A DNA stretch of 64,000 bases from Taudactylus pleione (taxonomy: Eukaryota > Chordata > Amphibia > Anura > Myobatrachidae), in NCBI GenBank assembly GCA_031769625.1, contig JAUIMM010000688.1, positions 749,001-813,000 on the forward strand, given 5' to 3'. Of the stretch, positions 1-10,506 are shown one piece after another (the stretch's first letter is position 1; every line of letters begins with the position of its first letter). Under the pieces are notes generated by a model, which saw only the letters and a program-made list of their open reading frames with translations, did not search any database and was not told where the DNA came from. The position numbers were made by a program, and so were the translations under genes.

Positions 1-198
1 TTCTTGGGGCCAGGCCGGGGGTTTGTGGCCCCTAGGGGGTAGGAGTGTGTGATTTTTGTTTCCTCTGTGTCCAACCTCTGGAAGGCCGGGTTTGTAAATA
101 TCATTCTGTGTTTCCCAATAAGCTACAAATGGATTTAACAGTACATTTTAATGTTTAATCAGTAACGTGAAATAAATGCCTTTCTATGTGCCATTTAG

Positions 199-319
199 GC
201 AGAATCTTCTAAATGTGGGACAGATGATGCTACAACACAGACGGACGGGCTGCAAGTGATCTATGTGAACACTGACCAGCAGATAAAGGAGGAGGAAATT
301 CCCGTAGAGATTGACGCAG
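199..319 (+). CDS. Gene 1 acidic linker exon
   Basis: Internal exon of 121 nt, entered in phase 0 and left in phase 1. It encodes about 40 residues rich in Glu and Asp. It aligns along its whole length with exon 33029-33149 of gene 2: TDD...QT and QQ.KEE..PV.I are shared. No domain with known chemistry is visible. Confidence 0.8.
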
Positions 320-3300
320 GTGAGTGCACTGAGCAGGTTATTCCAGCTGTGGTCCGGGCTTACTAGAATGCATCACAGCATTTTCATATCTGGGGTTTGG
401 GTACGGGATGCCTGCGCTCAGGATCCAGGTACTTAAAATCCCATCTCGGTTTCAATGCTGACACCTGCCGGTAAGTAGTCTGACCCTGACCCTTCACCCC
501 CCCACCCCCCCCACAGCCTAACCCTACCATAGAGCCTAACCCTCCCCCTAACCCCAATACTTACTGTCGGGATGCTGGTGCCAGGATTCGGACTGGTGTC
601 GGGATTCCTGCGCCGGCATCCCGCCCACCAGGATACCGTATCTGGTATGCAATAACAAACTTGAATTCAGATGCCTTGTCTGGCAACCAATTTTCATTTA
701 TATCACTTTCAGACCAAAATCCCGGGTCTGAGCACAGGGCCTGATTCAGACCCGCTCGCGAGCGCTATTCGCTCGCAAGCGGGTCGATGGTGGCCCAGTG
801 CGCATGCGCACGACGGAGCCGGCTCCGTCGTGCGCATGTGCGAGACCCGGATAGCGACGGGGAAGCCGTCGCTTCGGGTCTAGCTACAAAGGGGGCGTGC
901 TGTTGATGTTGAGTGACAGCACGCCCCCTTTGGTGGGCGGGCCGGGGGCGTGTCTGCCCAGACGGAGGCGTTCCCATGGGAACGCCTACCGTCTGGGGCT
1001 GGCCCCACTGACATCACAAGTGGTGTCAGTGGGAGTGCTTTTGGCTCTGATAGAGCCAAAAGCACTCCAGGGCTTGCGGCAGCGAGACCCTACCAAAAGG
1101 GTCTCGTCGCAAGCCCGATGGTCTTGACCATCGCGACCATCTTTTTGGCCACTCGCTATAGCTGTGGGTAATCACCCACAGATATGCGAGCGGCCAGGAG
1201 GCCGCTCAAAAAAAAACAGAGGGACGGCCCTGATTCAGAGCGAGCGCTCTGTCAGAGCGTCCGGCTCTGAATCAGGCCCACAGTTTCAACCTGTGTCGCA
1301 GCTGCACAGATCCCTGTCACACTGCAGCATTGGCCCCGGGCTATTCCCGCTCACACTGCACCCGTGTCTGCCCTGCATATCGCTATGTTGAGGCGGGCTT
1401 CTGTATCCACAGCCAATCAGCAGCTTTTAAACTTCACCTGGGTCGAATAACCAGGGTTCCCCCTTTCAGACTGCATTGTATCCAGGTCGGTCCCGGGTTT
1501 TACCTGGCTCTACTGATGATGGGTTCCGGTGACAATAACTAACCCGCTGTCTTCCACGACAGCAGGAGCTGGATGCAGCTGGGAGAGATGCGGGTCTGTG
1601 TACCGGCAGCTCGGAGAGGCTCCCTGCAGCTTTGCAGGCTGTGTCTCTATAGCTGATTTCTGCCTGCAGCCTGTGGAAGTGCAAGAACAGAGATCGACTA
1701 CTGCGATGGTCCTATATACGCCGTTGTAACTGAATCTGCCCTTTAGACTTGGTGGTGGTGAGGCTTGTCCCTTGTCCCCCCTTCCCAATCACATATCTGA
1801 AGCAGGAAATTATGCTTGGTGGTAAATTTACTAAATGTTGATTTTAATCGATTTTAAATTGATGTTGTGTTTCTGGGGCTAAATCGCACATTTACTAACA
1901 GACAATTTTTGAACTTGATTTTAAAATGTCAGTAAATGTGCGATTTTAACCCTCAAAACACACCATCAATTTAGATCAATTTAAAATCGACCTTTTGGGA
2001 AGGGGGGACAGTGGGCCTGATTCAGAGCCGCTCGTAAGCGGCCACTCGTACGCTCCGAGCGATGTTCGCACATATGCGTATGGGTTGTAATGCGCAGGCG
2101 CCATCCAGTCAGTGCGGTCGGAAATCGTGTGCTCGCAAAATAGCGAGTGCCTGCTAATTTGAGTGACAGAATGAGGCGTTTGTGGGTGGTAACAGGGGAA
2201 GGTGCTTGAAAACGGGGAGTGGAGATCCGAACGCAGGCGTGCCAAACGGTCAAAACGGGCATTTTAAGGGTGTGCATAATTAACAAAGCAGCGTCATCGA
2301 CCATGTCACTTGGTTGTCTTTTAGCCTGAGCTGCTCGCATGATTGCGGTAGGAAAATGCTACCACAAGAATAGCGAGCAGTTCATACGCCGTCCGATGTA
2401 CTCGATTAATCAAATAGCGGAGATGATGTATGATGTGAGCGGCCAAGGGGCGTCTTTACAAAATAGCTAGCGCATGTTTCGTTCGCTCGCTCGCTCAGAC
2501 ATAGAGGCGTCAGCAGACCGCAAAGAGCGAGCGCTCAATTTAAATATCCGTCCCCTTTTTTAGAACGACCGTCCGCAAATAGAGTCCGGCTCTGAATCAG
2601 GCCCAGTGTCCCCTATTATGAGTGTTGGAAAGCTAATTCAACTCTTCCCTGCTCTGACATGGCTGCCATTAGCCCAGGGCAGGGGTTCCCAACTCCAGTC
2701 CTCAAGTACATCCAGCAGGTCATGTTTTTTGGATTTCTCTAATTATGCACAGGTGAGTTCATCTATGTTGTTGGGTCAGTAATTATCTCACCTGGTAACA
2801 TAGATATTTATATCCTGAAAACATGACCTGTTGGGAGGTTCTTGAGGACTGACATTGAGAAGCAGTGGTTCACAAACTTGGTCCACAGGACCCCACACAG
2901 TTCACGTTTCCCAGGTCACCCAGGTGTATTCATTACTCACTGACACATTTTAAAAGATCCACAAGTGGAGCAAATTATTTTCACTTGTGGTTCTGTGAGG
3001 AGATCATGCACTGTTTGGGGTCCCGAGGACCGAGTTTGAGAATTTGTGGCCTAGAGTATGTCTGAGCTTAACCCTAAGGGAATCCTAGTTGTGGGACACC
3101 CCTAGGCTCTGATACCTGCACAGTGTGGCAAAACCAGATATTGTATAGCACAAAAGTACATCAATGCCTTGTGTTCCTAATCTGGCATCTGCCTTTAAAG
3201 CCGTTTTCAAAATGGCTCCTGTTTGCTGCTGGAGCACACTCTATAATGTACATACACATATCTCAGTAGCTAGTACAGCGTGTCTGTAAGTCTAGATCAT

Positions 3301-4200
3301 GGATGTTAGCTCTTGATTGTGTACAGAAGATATATGCTGCTTATGCAGGAGAATCAATTACTGCAATATTAGTAACGCCACTTAAATTTCCCCATTCTTT
3401 CTCCAGGCTACGAAGTACAGAATCATTTCAACCAGGACATACTACTTTCAGCCACAACGTCCACAGCCCGCAGCTGCGAGATAGACGAATACGGGCAGCT
3501 CGTGACCACCGAAAAGCAATTCATCTGCACGGAGTGTGGGAAAGGCTTCAGCCTTTACTCTTACCTCACAAAGCATCAGCGGTCGCACTCAGGGGAGAAG
3601 CCGTATACCTGCACTATATGCGGGAAGTGTTTTGCCTACAAACCAAGTCTTGTTACTCATCAGAGAGTCCACACAGGGGAGAAGCCCTTTTCCTGCTCTG
3701 AGTGCGGGAAACTGTTTGTCAGTAAATTTAATCTCAAAGCCCACGAGAAGGTCCACACGGGGGAGAAGCCGGTAGAATGTCCGGCATGTGGGAGGTGCTT
3801 TAGCAATAACCCGGCTCTGGTTAAGCATCTGAGAATTCACACGGGGGAGAAACCGTTCTCGTGTACCGATTGCGGGAAAGTCTTTTCTAGCAGGTCCTGC
3901 CTTAACGCACACGTGGTACTTCACACAGGAGAGCGGCCGTACATGTGCGCCGAATGCGGGAAATCCTTTGCCAACCAATCCAATCTTATTTCACACAGAA
4001 TTATCCACACGGGCGAGAAGCCCTACGTCTGCCCCGAATGCGGCAAGGGCTTCGCCAACCAGTCCAATCTCGCCAAACACAAATTGACGCACACAGAATA
4101 TAAGCCATTCGTGTGCATTGAATGTGGTAATGTTTTCTCCAGAAAGGACGGCCTTGCAAAGCATTATGAAAGAATTCATAAAAAGAAATTAGAATTTTGA
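199..4200 (+). CDS. C2H2 zinc-finger gene 1 (3' part; exons 199-319 and 3407-4200)
   Basis: This is the 3' end of a zinc-finger transcription-factor gene that begins left of the window. Two coding exons are visible. Exon 199-319 follows an AG acceptor and ends at a GTGAGT donor; it encodes an acidic linker with the motif DQQIKEEEIPVEID. Exon 3407-4200 follows CTCCAG, completes the split Gly codon (phase 1) and runs to TGA. The 304 visible residues end in eight C2H2 fingers joined by TGEKP-type linkers. The protein should act in the nucleus as a sequence-specific DNA binder; the target is unknown. Upstream exons, including any KRAB-like box, lie outside the window. It is paralogous to the gene ending at 35154: both terminal exons start in the same phase and the linker exons are both 121 nt. 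Confidence in the exon model is high; the function of the gene is inferred from family only. Confidence 0.85.
399..650. mobile_element. MITE with telomere-like core, copy 1
   Basis: Ends are GC-rich and partly inverted (GGGATGCCTGCGC at left; GCCGGCATCCCG at right). The core holds CCTAACCCT-type repeats and C tracts (about 492-560). Related copies are at 27361-27775 and 45235-45485. It lies in the intron of gene 1. Superfamily is unknown and the borders are approximate. Confidence 0.5.
737..1279 (+). mobile_element. Hairpin-chain MITE, family A, copy 1
   Basis: Non-autonomous DNA element of 543 bp. The ends are GGGCCTGATTCAG and its inverse CTGAATCAGGCCC, flanked by a 3-bp target duplication ACA (734-736 and 1280-1282). 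Nearly the whole body is a series of separate inverted repeats: about 749-785, 797-842, 886-932, 952-1000, 1006-1031, 1036-1066, 1072-1114, 1116-1133, 1148-1195 and 1229-1276. No transposase is encoded. Other copies are at 10507, 31793 and 58927. The 3-bp duplication suggests a PIF/Harbinger-like transposase supplied in trans, but the duplicated triplets do not fit the usual TWA target, so the superfamily is open. Confidence 0.75.
1838..1992. repeat. AT-rich foldback element
   Basis: Two arms are complementary: GATTTTAAATTGATG with GGCTAAATCGCACATTTACT on the left, and AGTAAATGTGCGATTTTAAC with ATCAATTTAAAATCG on the right. The structure is a MITE-like hairpin with a short loop. It abuts family B copy 1 at 2013. 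Confidence 0.55.
2013..2604 (+). mobile_element. MITE family B (same termini as family A), copy 1
   Basis: The ends are GGGCCTGATTCAGAGC and GGCTCTGAATCAGGCCC, with target duplication AGT on both sides (2010-2012 and 2605-2607). The interior differs from family A: fewer palindromes, plus a TTTAAATATCCGTCCCC segment near the right end. A truncated relative is at about 58035-58382. It is probably mobilised by the same transposase as family A. Confidence 0.7.
2680..2862. mobile_element. hAT-like MITE
   Basis: The left end CAGGGGTTCCCAACTCCAG and the inner arms (CAGTCCTCAAG, CAGGTCATGTTTT) recur inverted on the right (AAAACATGACCTG, TTGAGGACTG). The CAGGGGT terminus is typical of hAT elements. 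No clean 8-bp duplication was found. Confidence 0.5.
2863..3052. mobile_element. hAT-like MITE adjoining the previous one
   Basis: Inverted arms GTTCACAAACTTGGTCC and GGACCGAGTTTGAGAA enclose about 150 bp. The paired GGACCCC and GGGGTCC blocks support a foldback element. Borders are approximate. Confidence 0.45.
3407..4200 (+). CDS. Gene 1 terminal exon with eight C2H2 fingers
   Basis: The exon opens after a pyrimidine tract and CTCCAG. About 38 linker residues come first, then eight fingers of the form C-X2-C-X12-H-X3-4-H. The first starts at FICTECGKGF (about 3526) and the last ends near 4185. Helix residues at positions -1, 2, 3 and 6 read LSYK, YPST, SFNA, NPAK, SSCA, NSNS, NSNK and RDGK for fingers 1 to 8. 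Fingers 6 and 7 share the ANQSNL helix start and look like an internal duplication. The finger 1-2 linker is SGEKP and the last linker is atypical (TEYKP). The last finger has a 4-residue H-H spacing. All cysteine and histidine ligands are present, so the array looks functional. Confidence 0.9.
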
Positions 4201-4443
4201 AACTATTTCACTTCCATGCCTTGCTGCAGAATGAGATCCAGAGAGACCCGCTCTGATCTATGGGAAACCACTTCCTGGGTTCAGTTTAATTACCCAGGAG
4301 GAAGTGCTTCCACATCCCGCACTTACGGTACCTCCCGACTCTCAGATTTTTGTTTGCAGCCCCAGGGAGCTGCGTAAAGCAAAATCCACGAGTCCGGGGG
4401 CGAGGTGAGGCCGCAAAGAAGGCGAGTTGCGGTTCCCCTCGTG
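4201..4443 (+). other. Gene 1 3' flank or 3' UTR
   Basis: Non-coding sequence after the TGA. It has a small inverted repeat (ACCACTTCCTGGGT and ACCCAGGAGGAAGTGCT, about 4258-4310). The first AATAAA-like signals are much farther down (ATTAAA near 4806, AATAAA near 5233 and 5341), so the true UTR end is uncertain. Confidence 0.35.
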
Positions 4444-4675
4444 GCTAATTTAGTGTTTATTCTAGCACCCTACACCTGTCACAACCTGTGCAGTTCTTCT
4501 TTCCTGCTTGGGGTGTCGCTCTCTACTCCGGTGCTTCTAGCACACTCAGCTGATGCAACAAACTGCTGAGATACAGTCCAGAGTGTGCTAGAAGCACCAG
4601 AGCAGAGTGTGACACCCCAGGCAGGAATGAGGAACTACACGGTGCAGGGTGCTAGAATGAATACTAGCTAATTGA
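4444..4675. repeat. Foldback MITE-like repeat
   Basis: The left arm (TTATTCTAGCACCCT, GGGGTGTCGC, GGTGCTTCTAGCACACTC) is complementary to the right arm (GAGTGTGCTAGAAGCACC, GTGACACCCC, AGGGTGCTAGAATGAAT). It forms a long imperfect hairpin centred near 4562. No coding capacity. Confidence 0.55.
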
Positions 4676-5412
4676 ATTGAGCCCCGTTAACTCTTCATGT
4701 GGGGGGAGGGGGTGACGCTGGTGTTAGTTTGTGGCATTTTAGATTTTGTACATCGACAAATGGCTGAAATCATACTACTGTAGGGTTTGGTAAGGAGTTC
4801 CTCCATATTGAAGGTTATTAAAGCATGTTTGTAGCTAAGAAACAAAAGTGTAGTTCAGTAACGTATTGTTTCTGCTTATTATTTAAAAAAAAAACTATAT
4901 ATATGATTTTTACGACAATTTACATGAATTTATGGCCGCTTAAAAACCCCCCACTGTACCCAAACGCTCTGATCGGATTTACCCAAACAAATCTAGCAGT
5001 GAGCTCAATTCAGATGTGTACATAGAAGACATTTATGAGATAAGCAATATCTTCAGTGATATAGCAATATTTTTAATCCACTATCTAATGTAAAGAAAAT
5101 GGTCTTATAAACTTGCAGTTGACTGCTGTGTTGTGATACCAGTCTGATGCTAATAATCGCACCTAGAATCATGTATTGGGTCCAGAAAAAGATGTTTTTC
5201 ATCATTGTGCTTTTATTTGTATTATGCAATGTGTGTATTTGTGAATAAATGCAAAGCAATTGCAAGCCAAGAGCATTCTGAATGGTCTTACTGAAGTCAT
5301 TTCTAAAAGTGGGAACCAACGGTTACAAGAACAAATGAAAAATAAACGCCAGCGTGTCATCTTAAAACATGATTAATGGGTGTCCATCCCATTTACATGT
5401 TGGTATAGTCTA

Positions 5413-5510
5413 CAGCGGTGGTAGGCAACGTGTGGCGTTAAGCTGCTGTGGAACTACACATACCAGCATGCCCTGCCACAGTTTTGCTAATAGGGCAGGC
5501 TAAAGCTACA
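5413..5510. repeat. Half of a hAT-like AACTACA/CAGCATGCC repeat
   Basis: One arm of the family that is complete at 27801-27950. It carries GGTAGGCAACGTGTGGC and GGAACTACACATACCAGC; the second arm is missing. The flanks (4676-5412 and 5511-5576) hold nothing I recognise. Confidence 0.45.
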
Positions 5511-5578
5511 TAAAGATTAATCTCAATGCTTCTCTAACTGTTACATTTGTAAGGTGTTTGGGTACAGAGAAATGTGTA

Positions 5579-6795
5579 CAGTGCCCTGCAAAAGTATTCA
5601 ACCCCCCTTGGCTTTTTACCTTTTTTGTTACATTACAACCTGTAATTTATTTATATTTCTAATCTGAATTTTATGTGATGGATCTGCACAAAATAGTCTA
5701 ATTTGGTGAAGTGAAGTGAAATGAGAAAAATATATATAAAAAAGAATCTTTATAAATAAAATTCTGAAAATTTGCATGTGCACCCCCTTTGCTATGAAGC
5801 CCCTCAAAAGTTCTTGTGCAACCAATTACCTTCAGAAGTCACATAATTAGTGAAATGAAGTCCACCTGTGTGAAATCTAAGTGTCACATGATCTGTCAGT
5901 ATAAACATACCTTTTCTGAAAGTCCCCAGAGGCTGCAACACCACTAAGCAAGAGGCATCACACCATGAAGACCAAGGAGCTCTCCAAACAAGTCAGGGAC
6001 AAAGTTGTTGAGATGTATAATTCTGGGTTGGGTTATAAAAAAAAAATATCCAAATCTTTGATGATCCCCCGGAGCACCATCAAATCCATCATCATCAAAT
6101 GGAAAGAACATTGAAACATGGTGGTGGCAGCATCATGCTGTGGGGATATTTTCAGCAGCAGGGACTGGGAAACTGATTTGAGTCGAGGGAAAGATGTATG
6201 GTGCTAAATACAGGGATATTCTTGAGCAAAACCTGTTTCAGTCTGCCTGTGATTTCAGACTGGGAGGGAGGTTCACCTTCCAGCAGGACAATGACCCGAA
6301 GCATACTGCTAAAGCAACACTCGAGTGGTTTAAGGGGAAACATTTAAATGTGTTGGAATGGCCTAGTCAAAGCCCAGATCTCAATCCAATTGAGAATCTG
6401 TGGTCAGACTTGAAGATTGCTGTTCACAAGCGGAAACCATCCAACATGAAGGAGCTGGAGCAGTTTTGCCTTGAGGAATGGGCAAAAATCCCAGGGGCAA
6501 GATGTGGCAAGCTCATAGAGACTTATCCAAAGCGACTTGCAGCGGTAATTGCCGCAAAAGGTGGCTCGACAAAGTACTGACTTTAGGGGGGTGAATAGTT
6601 ATGCACGCTGAAGTTTTCTGTTATGTTGTCCTAAATGTTTGATTCACAATATGAAAAAAAACCACAACTGCACAGTTGTAGGCATGTTCTGTGAATGAAA
6701 TGATTCACACCTTCAAACAATCCATTTTAATTCCAGGTTGTGAGGCAACAAAACATGAAAAATGCAAAGGGGGTGAATACTTTGGCAAGGCACTG
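5579..6795 (+). mobile_element. Tc1/mariner transposon, internally deleted
   Basis: The terminal repeats are CAGTGCCCTGCAAAAGTATT at left and GCAAGGCACTG at right, each flanked by TA (5577-5578 and 6796-6797). Inside are an N-terminal transposase start (5965 on) and a C-terminal catalytic part (6194-6580). The sequence joins the helix-turn-helix region directly to the DDE core, so the middle of the transposase is gone. The copy cannot make an active enzyme but keeps both ends. Confidence 0.85.
5965..6580 (+). pseudogene. Tc1 transposase remnant
   Basis: The reading starts with MKTKELSKQVRDKVVEMY, the first DNA-binding helices of Tc1 transposase. After a short poly-A stretch near 6036-6044 and a deletion near 6113, it continues in the catalytic domain. 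NDPKHTAK and WPSQSPDLNPIENLW hold the second Asp and the Glu of the DDE triad, and the protein ends at TGA 6578-6580. The first catalytic Asp region (DET-type motif) is missing. The full-length family is about 340 residues; here about half remains. Confidence 0.8.
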
Positions 6796-6797
6796 TA

Positions 6798-7667
6798 TAT
6801 AGTGTACACTGTGTAATGTAGGTTACGCCGTCATCCAGCACATATTATGCTCACCAATTTATGTAAGGAATTTCACATTGGGTAATATTGCATCGGTATC
6901 TGCGGGTGGTGGCAATGTACAGTATTGTCTCCAGGATTTCCAGCTGTTCTAGTTCTCAGAAAATATGTTGAATACAATGGGGAAAAAAACCTTGTGTTTT
7001 CTGTTGTCAGGAATGGACGCACCAGATAAGGACTTATTGGTACCTACTCACCCTTTGTCAGACTTCTGTTAGCTTTGGACATAATTTTGAACCCTGATGT
7101 CCTTTGGTCTCTTTGATTTATGTTACAGGGAAACCCTCAAGTTTGTGGGGAGAAAATTGCGTGCTGAGAGTATTATGTAGAACCTGTACAGTACTCCCTT
7201 ATTTATAGATAAAATCGTTACTGTTGTGCTAAAAAGGCTATTTATTAAGTTGTATGCAATTCAAGTTATACCATGTAAAAAAAAAACCCTGGAATGTTGG
7301 TAAAACCGGAAAATAACAGATATAAAAAATATATATATAGAAAACATAAATTAAAATAAATTTGTAGAGAAATGTATAGGAATATATAAACCTCACTATT
7401 TCAGTGCAACACGTATCGAAGATCACGGTCTGCAGTAAATAGCAAAGGACTTAGTCAGTGATAAAATTACTGCAGGTGTTATAGGTGCCCCTATAACGTT
7501 CCATAAACTAGGGAAGCCGATCTTGCTGCAAATCACCGGAAGAAAATAGCGGGACATGGTAAAATGTGTTTGGTAATTAATGGGTTAAGAAACGCATAGA
7601 TTGCAAAATATGTCGGACTCTATCACCGTGTGGAAAGAGATGCTCTCAAAGCTATTATACACTGAGA
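6798..7667. other. Unannotated AT-rich stretch
   Basis: I see no conserved coding sequence, tandem array or paired termini here. There are short A runs (about 7269-7280) and a (TA)n tract near 7330. Confidence 0.4.
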
Positions 7668-8110
7668 GGACTAATTATTATGACCACCGGTTTGGTACCA
7701 CCTTTTGCCCTTAATATGGCTTCCATTCTACTAACTGTCGGTACAGTAAGTTTTGTGGCTATTAGCCCAAATGCAATGAACTGCATCTCTATAACGCCTC
7801 TGCTATCTAAGTGTTATGACAATGCAAGAAGGATCCATGCTTTTGTCTTGAGAACATGATTCGTCAGACCACATAACCTGTTTCCAATCATTTGCTGTCC
7901 AATTCCTGTGTTCCTGAGCAAGCTGGAGGCGTTTCACCCTGTTTGCAGCAGATAGCAATGGAATACGGACAGGCCTTATACTTCTGTAGCCCATACGATG
8001 TAATGTGCAGCGTACGTGTTAATTGAGAAGCCATCTGAATTGGTACCTGACTCAGATTGTCCATCATTTGATGCACTGTTGCCTGTCTGTGGTATGGAAG
8101 ACATAAACCC
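7668..8110 (-). pseudogene. Second Tc1-like transposase fragment
   Basis: Read on the minus strand, about 8090 to 7803 encodes pieces of a Tc1 transposase: MASQLTRTLHI, then LQLAQEHRNWTANDWKQVMW and SDES. The W..V.WSDES block contains the first catalytic Asp. Frames change near 7990 and no terminal repeats are evident, so it is a decayed fragment of a family distinct from the elements at 5579 and 29445. Confidence 0.6.
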
Positions 8111-8123
8111 AGTACCCCCACTC

Positions 8124-8256
8124 CCTCCCTTTTAGAATGTAAGCTCTTGCGAGCAGGGCCCTCCACTCTCATATTTCTTCCCTCCCCCCATGTCTGCTAT
8201 CTCAGCTGCTTTGGGTCACTGTTATGTATTGTGTGTTGGCATTATGTCCAGATCTC
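8124..8256. repeat. Dispersed repeat tail (AATGTAAGCTCTTGCGAGC)
   Basis: The segment GTAAGCTCTTGCGAGCAGGG followed by pyrimidine-rich DNA resembles a repeat tail I know from frog genomes. Only one copy is in this window, so the call rests on recall. Confidence 0.3.
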
Positions 8257-9211
8257 TTAACCACTTGCTTAGCGTGGTCTCATTTGATGCGACCAGTCAG
8301 AAACGCACACAAGGCGGCTGGCGGAAACTAATCTTCCGGCAGCCGAAAAAGCAGGATAAAAAGAGACTGAATATCCAATAAATGATGCATGAATAATCTA
8401 AATAAGGTTTATTTAACACATTTATTCACAAAGACATCACTTAACACATAACTATAGATAAAATGCATCAAATAGCAATATAACCTTCTACCAATAAAGA
8501 TCTCTCTCAGAGAGTATTGAAATCAATCAGTACTGATCAGAGTAACAAAATAAGAAAATCTGGTCTCTGCTTTGTATAAGCTTACTGTATATGCATATCA
8601 GATAGTCACCGTTATAGAGTGAGCCAGAAAAGGAAATCTTCCCCGCTGAGTGTCCACTTCTATAGTGGAAGGTTGTGTTTAAACACTGGTATGTCCAGCG
8701 CTTCAATCAGCCTTATATTAGAACTGTGTCGGGATGGTACCTGTAGTGCGCCTGTTCTCCCTACACCTATTGGGAACTCCGTCTGACCATAAATATGAAG
8801 GAGCCTTCCGGCTATTAGTGGGAGTGCAGCTGTAGCGGAAGCCGGCTTACTGTGTATAGTGGAGACCGCCGTCAGCTCTGTTGTCCTGGCCGCGAGCCGA
8901 TTGTCGCCGGAAGCTTATCCCTTCTGTGCCAAATGGATGTAAATGGCTGGATATTCACACTGGCATTTGGCAGATGAATTAGCCGGCAATTAGCGGTGAA
9001 AAAGCTCCATTCTAGGAGCGAAATGCGTCGATAGGGCGCTTTCCAGCTCCTGCTACACCAACTTACTATCTGCCAGTCACCGCTAATTGCCGGCTAATCC
9101 ATCTGCCATTCAGGTTTAATTAGCTCTTATTTACATAATTTAATTTAAAAAAAAACAACAACCAATTTTGGGGCCATTTTTGAAAAAAATATTAGCCAGT
9201 TAGGTGGTTAA
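8257..9211. mobile_element. Possible TTAA-flanked (piggyBac- or Kolobok-like) element
   Basis: TTAA is followed by CCACTTGCTTAG at the left; the right end is the inverse of CCACCTAACTGGC before TTAA (9208-9211). Near the right end two arms (GAATTAGCCGGCAATTAGCG, about 8978-8998; and CGCTAATTGCCGGCTAAT, about 9082-9099) form a hairpin. No transposase is visible. The terminal match is short, so the assignment is weak. Confidence 0.35.
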
Positions 9212-9305
9212 TGTCAGTATTAGTCCCACATTTGTAGCGACCTGGTGTTTTTGTGTAATACTTCTATTCATTATGTGTCCGTTTTATGCTCCCATTTGCT
9301 ACTAT

Positions 9306-9509
9306 GGGGTCAATCCTATTAGCCAATGGCCGCACTTTACGGCAGCCTGGATTCGCTGAATTTTGCATGCAGCCCCGAAGGGCTCCGAACAAAATTCAGC
9401 GTACTCGGGTTCGGAGCGGGCCGCGAAGGGTGCGAGGTGCCGGACCGTTGGCGTTTTTAACGCCGTTGCAACGGCGACTCGCACCCTAGCACATAATAGG
9501 ATTGACCCC
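9306..9509. mobile_element. MITE with GGGGTCAATCCTATTA termini
   Basis: Perfect terminal inverted repeats GGGGTCAATCCTATTA and TAATAGGATTGACCCC, with target duplication TAT (9303-9305 and 9510-9512). Length 204 bp, GC-rich core with a further AATTTTG/CAAAATT inner palindrome. The 3-bp duplication fits a PIF/Harbinger-like element. Confidence 0.75.
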
Positions 9510-9697
9510 TATGTGTATTTGCTTATCAATGTGACACCTTACATCACACCACCAACGTTTCGGAGCTCACATGCCCCTTTGTCAAGGTTTTGTCAAATGC
9601 TGAGTGCTGTGGCACTCCCTTGCTAGCCAATGTGGCAAACTGCGTCCGGTGCTGTCCTTTTACCGCTCACGAATGAGGGAAAATATGTAGAAATACA

Positions 9698-9882
9698 AAG
9701 TGGGTTGCACTCAGGGCGTCTTTAGTACAGAAGTACAACCCCGCAATGGTATGTCAACGTTTCAGAACTGTATTCTACGTTCTTTCGTCAGGATAAAGAA
9801 CGTAGAATAAAGTTCTGAAACGTTGACATACCATTGCGGGGTTGTACTTCTGTACTAAAGACGCCCTGAGTGCCACCTACTT

Positions 9883-9883
<1 letters not shown>
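9698..9883. repeat. Near-perfect long hairpin, arms about 85 nt
   Basis: The left arm (about 9698-9787) and right arm (about 9795-9883) are almost exact complements around a loop of about 9 nt. The shared blocks include ACTCAGGGCGTC, CAGAAGTACAACCCCGCAAT and GTATGTCAACGTTTCAGAAC. Transcribed from either strand it would fold into one long double helix. It directly adjoins a (TG)n(TA)n microsatellite. Confidence 0.8.
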
Positions 9884-9945
<62 letters not shown>

Positions 9946-9950
9946 ATATA
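9884..9950. repeat. (TG)n(TA)n microsatellite
   Basis: A simple repeat of TG then TA dinucleotides. With the (TA)n tract at 14293-14356 it appears to be the target into which the hAT element between them inserted. Confidence 0.85.
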
Positions 9951-10069
9951 TAATATTAAGGGTGAGCGGGTTCGGGGGGTTTACTCACTCGGCTGTGGAC
10001 AGTGAAGAGGGAGGGTGGGAGTTAGGGCTGGCTGGGCTGGGCTGTGTAGTGTAGTGCTGTGCTGTGCTG

Positions 10070-10245
10070 CTGTTGTCCATAGGGGCTGTGTCCACTTCTC
10101 CAAAGTTCATAGGGGCTGGGTGTGTTGTGCTGTGCTGCTGTTGTCCATAGGGGCTGTGTCCACTCCAAAGTCCATAGGGGCTGGCTGGACTGTGTTGTGC
10201 AGTCAGTTGTCCATAGGGGCTGTGTCCACTCCAAAGTCCTGTGCA
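10070..10245. repeat. Short tandem repeat, three units
   Basis: The unit TTGTCCATAGGGGCTGTGTC recurs at about 10073, 10140 and 10207, followed each time by CACTCCAAAGTCC-like sequence. It is inside the hAT 5' region. Confidence 0.7.
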
Positions 10246-10506
10246 GTGTCCCAGTCCTAAATGGGTGCTGTACAGTTGTCCAGGGGGTGCTCTGTCCATC
10301 AGGGGTGCTCCCCCCAAGTACATAAAAAAATATTTTTTCTGTGTTTGTGAATTGTGTGCGCAGTAGCCGCACGTGCATCAACCAAGTAGTGCCAAGCGTG
10401 CACCTGTGTCATAAGTAAAGGGCCGGCTAGACCGTTAAAGGGTGCTGTAACCCCCAAAGTGCACTCCCAACAAAAAAAAATATTTTTTTTTGTGTTTGTG
10501 AATTGT

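Noticed and set aside
3589..3978. Antisense open frame over the fingers of gene 1 (also 34435-34929 in gene 2)
   Set aside because: Mirror of the conserved zinc-finger codons on the other strand; no independent support.
6152..6343. Minus-strand frame over the Tc1 transposase
   Set aside because: Antisense shadow of the catalytic domain.
10015..10381. Several overlapping frames on both strands
   Set aside because: They come from the short tandem repeat in the hAT 5' region.
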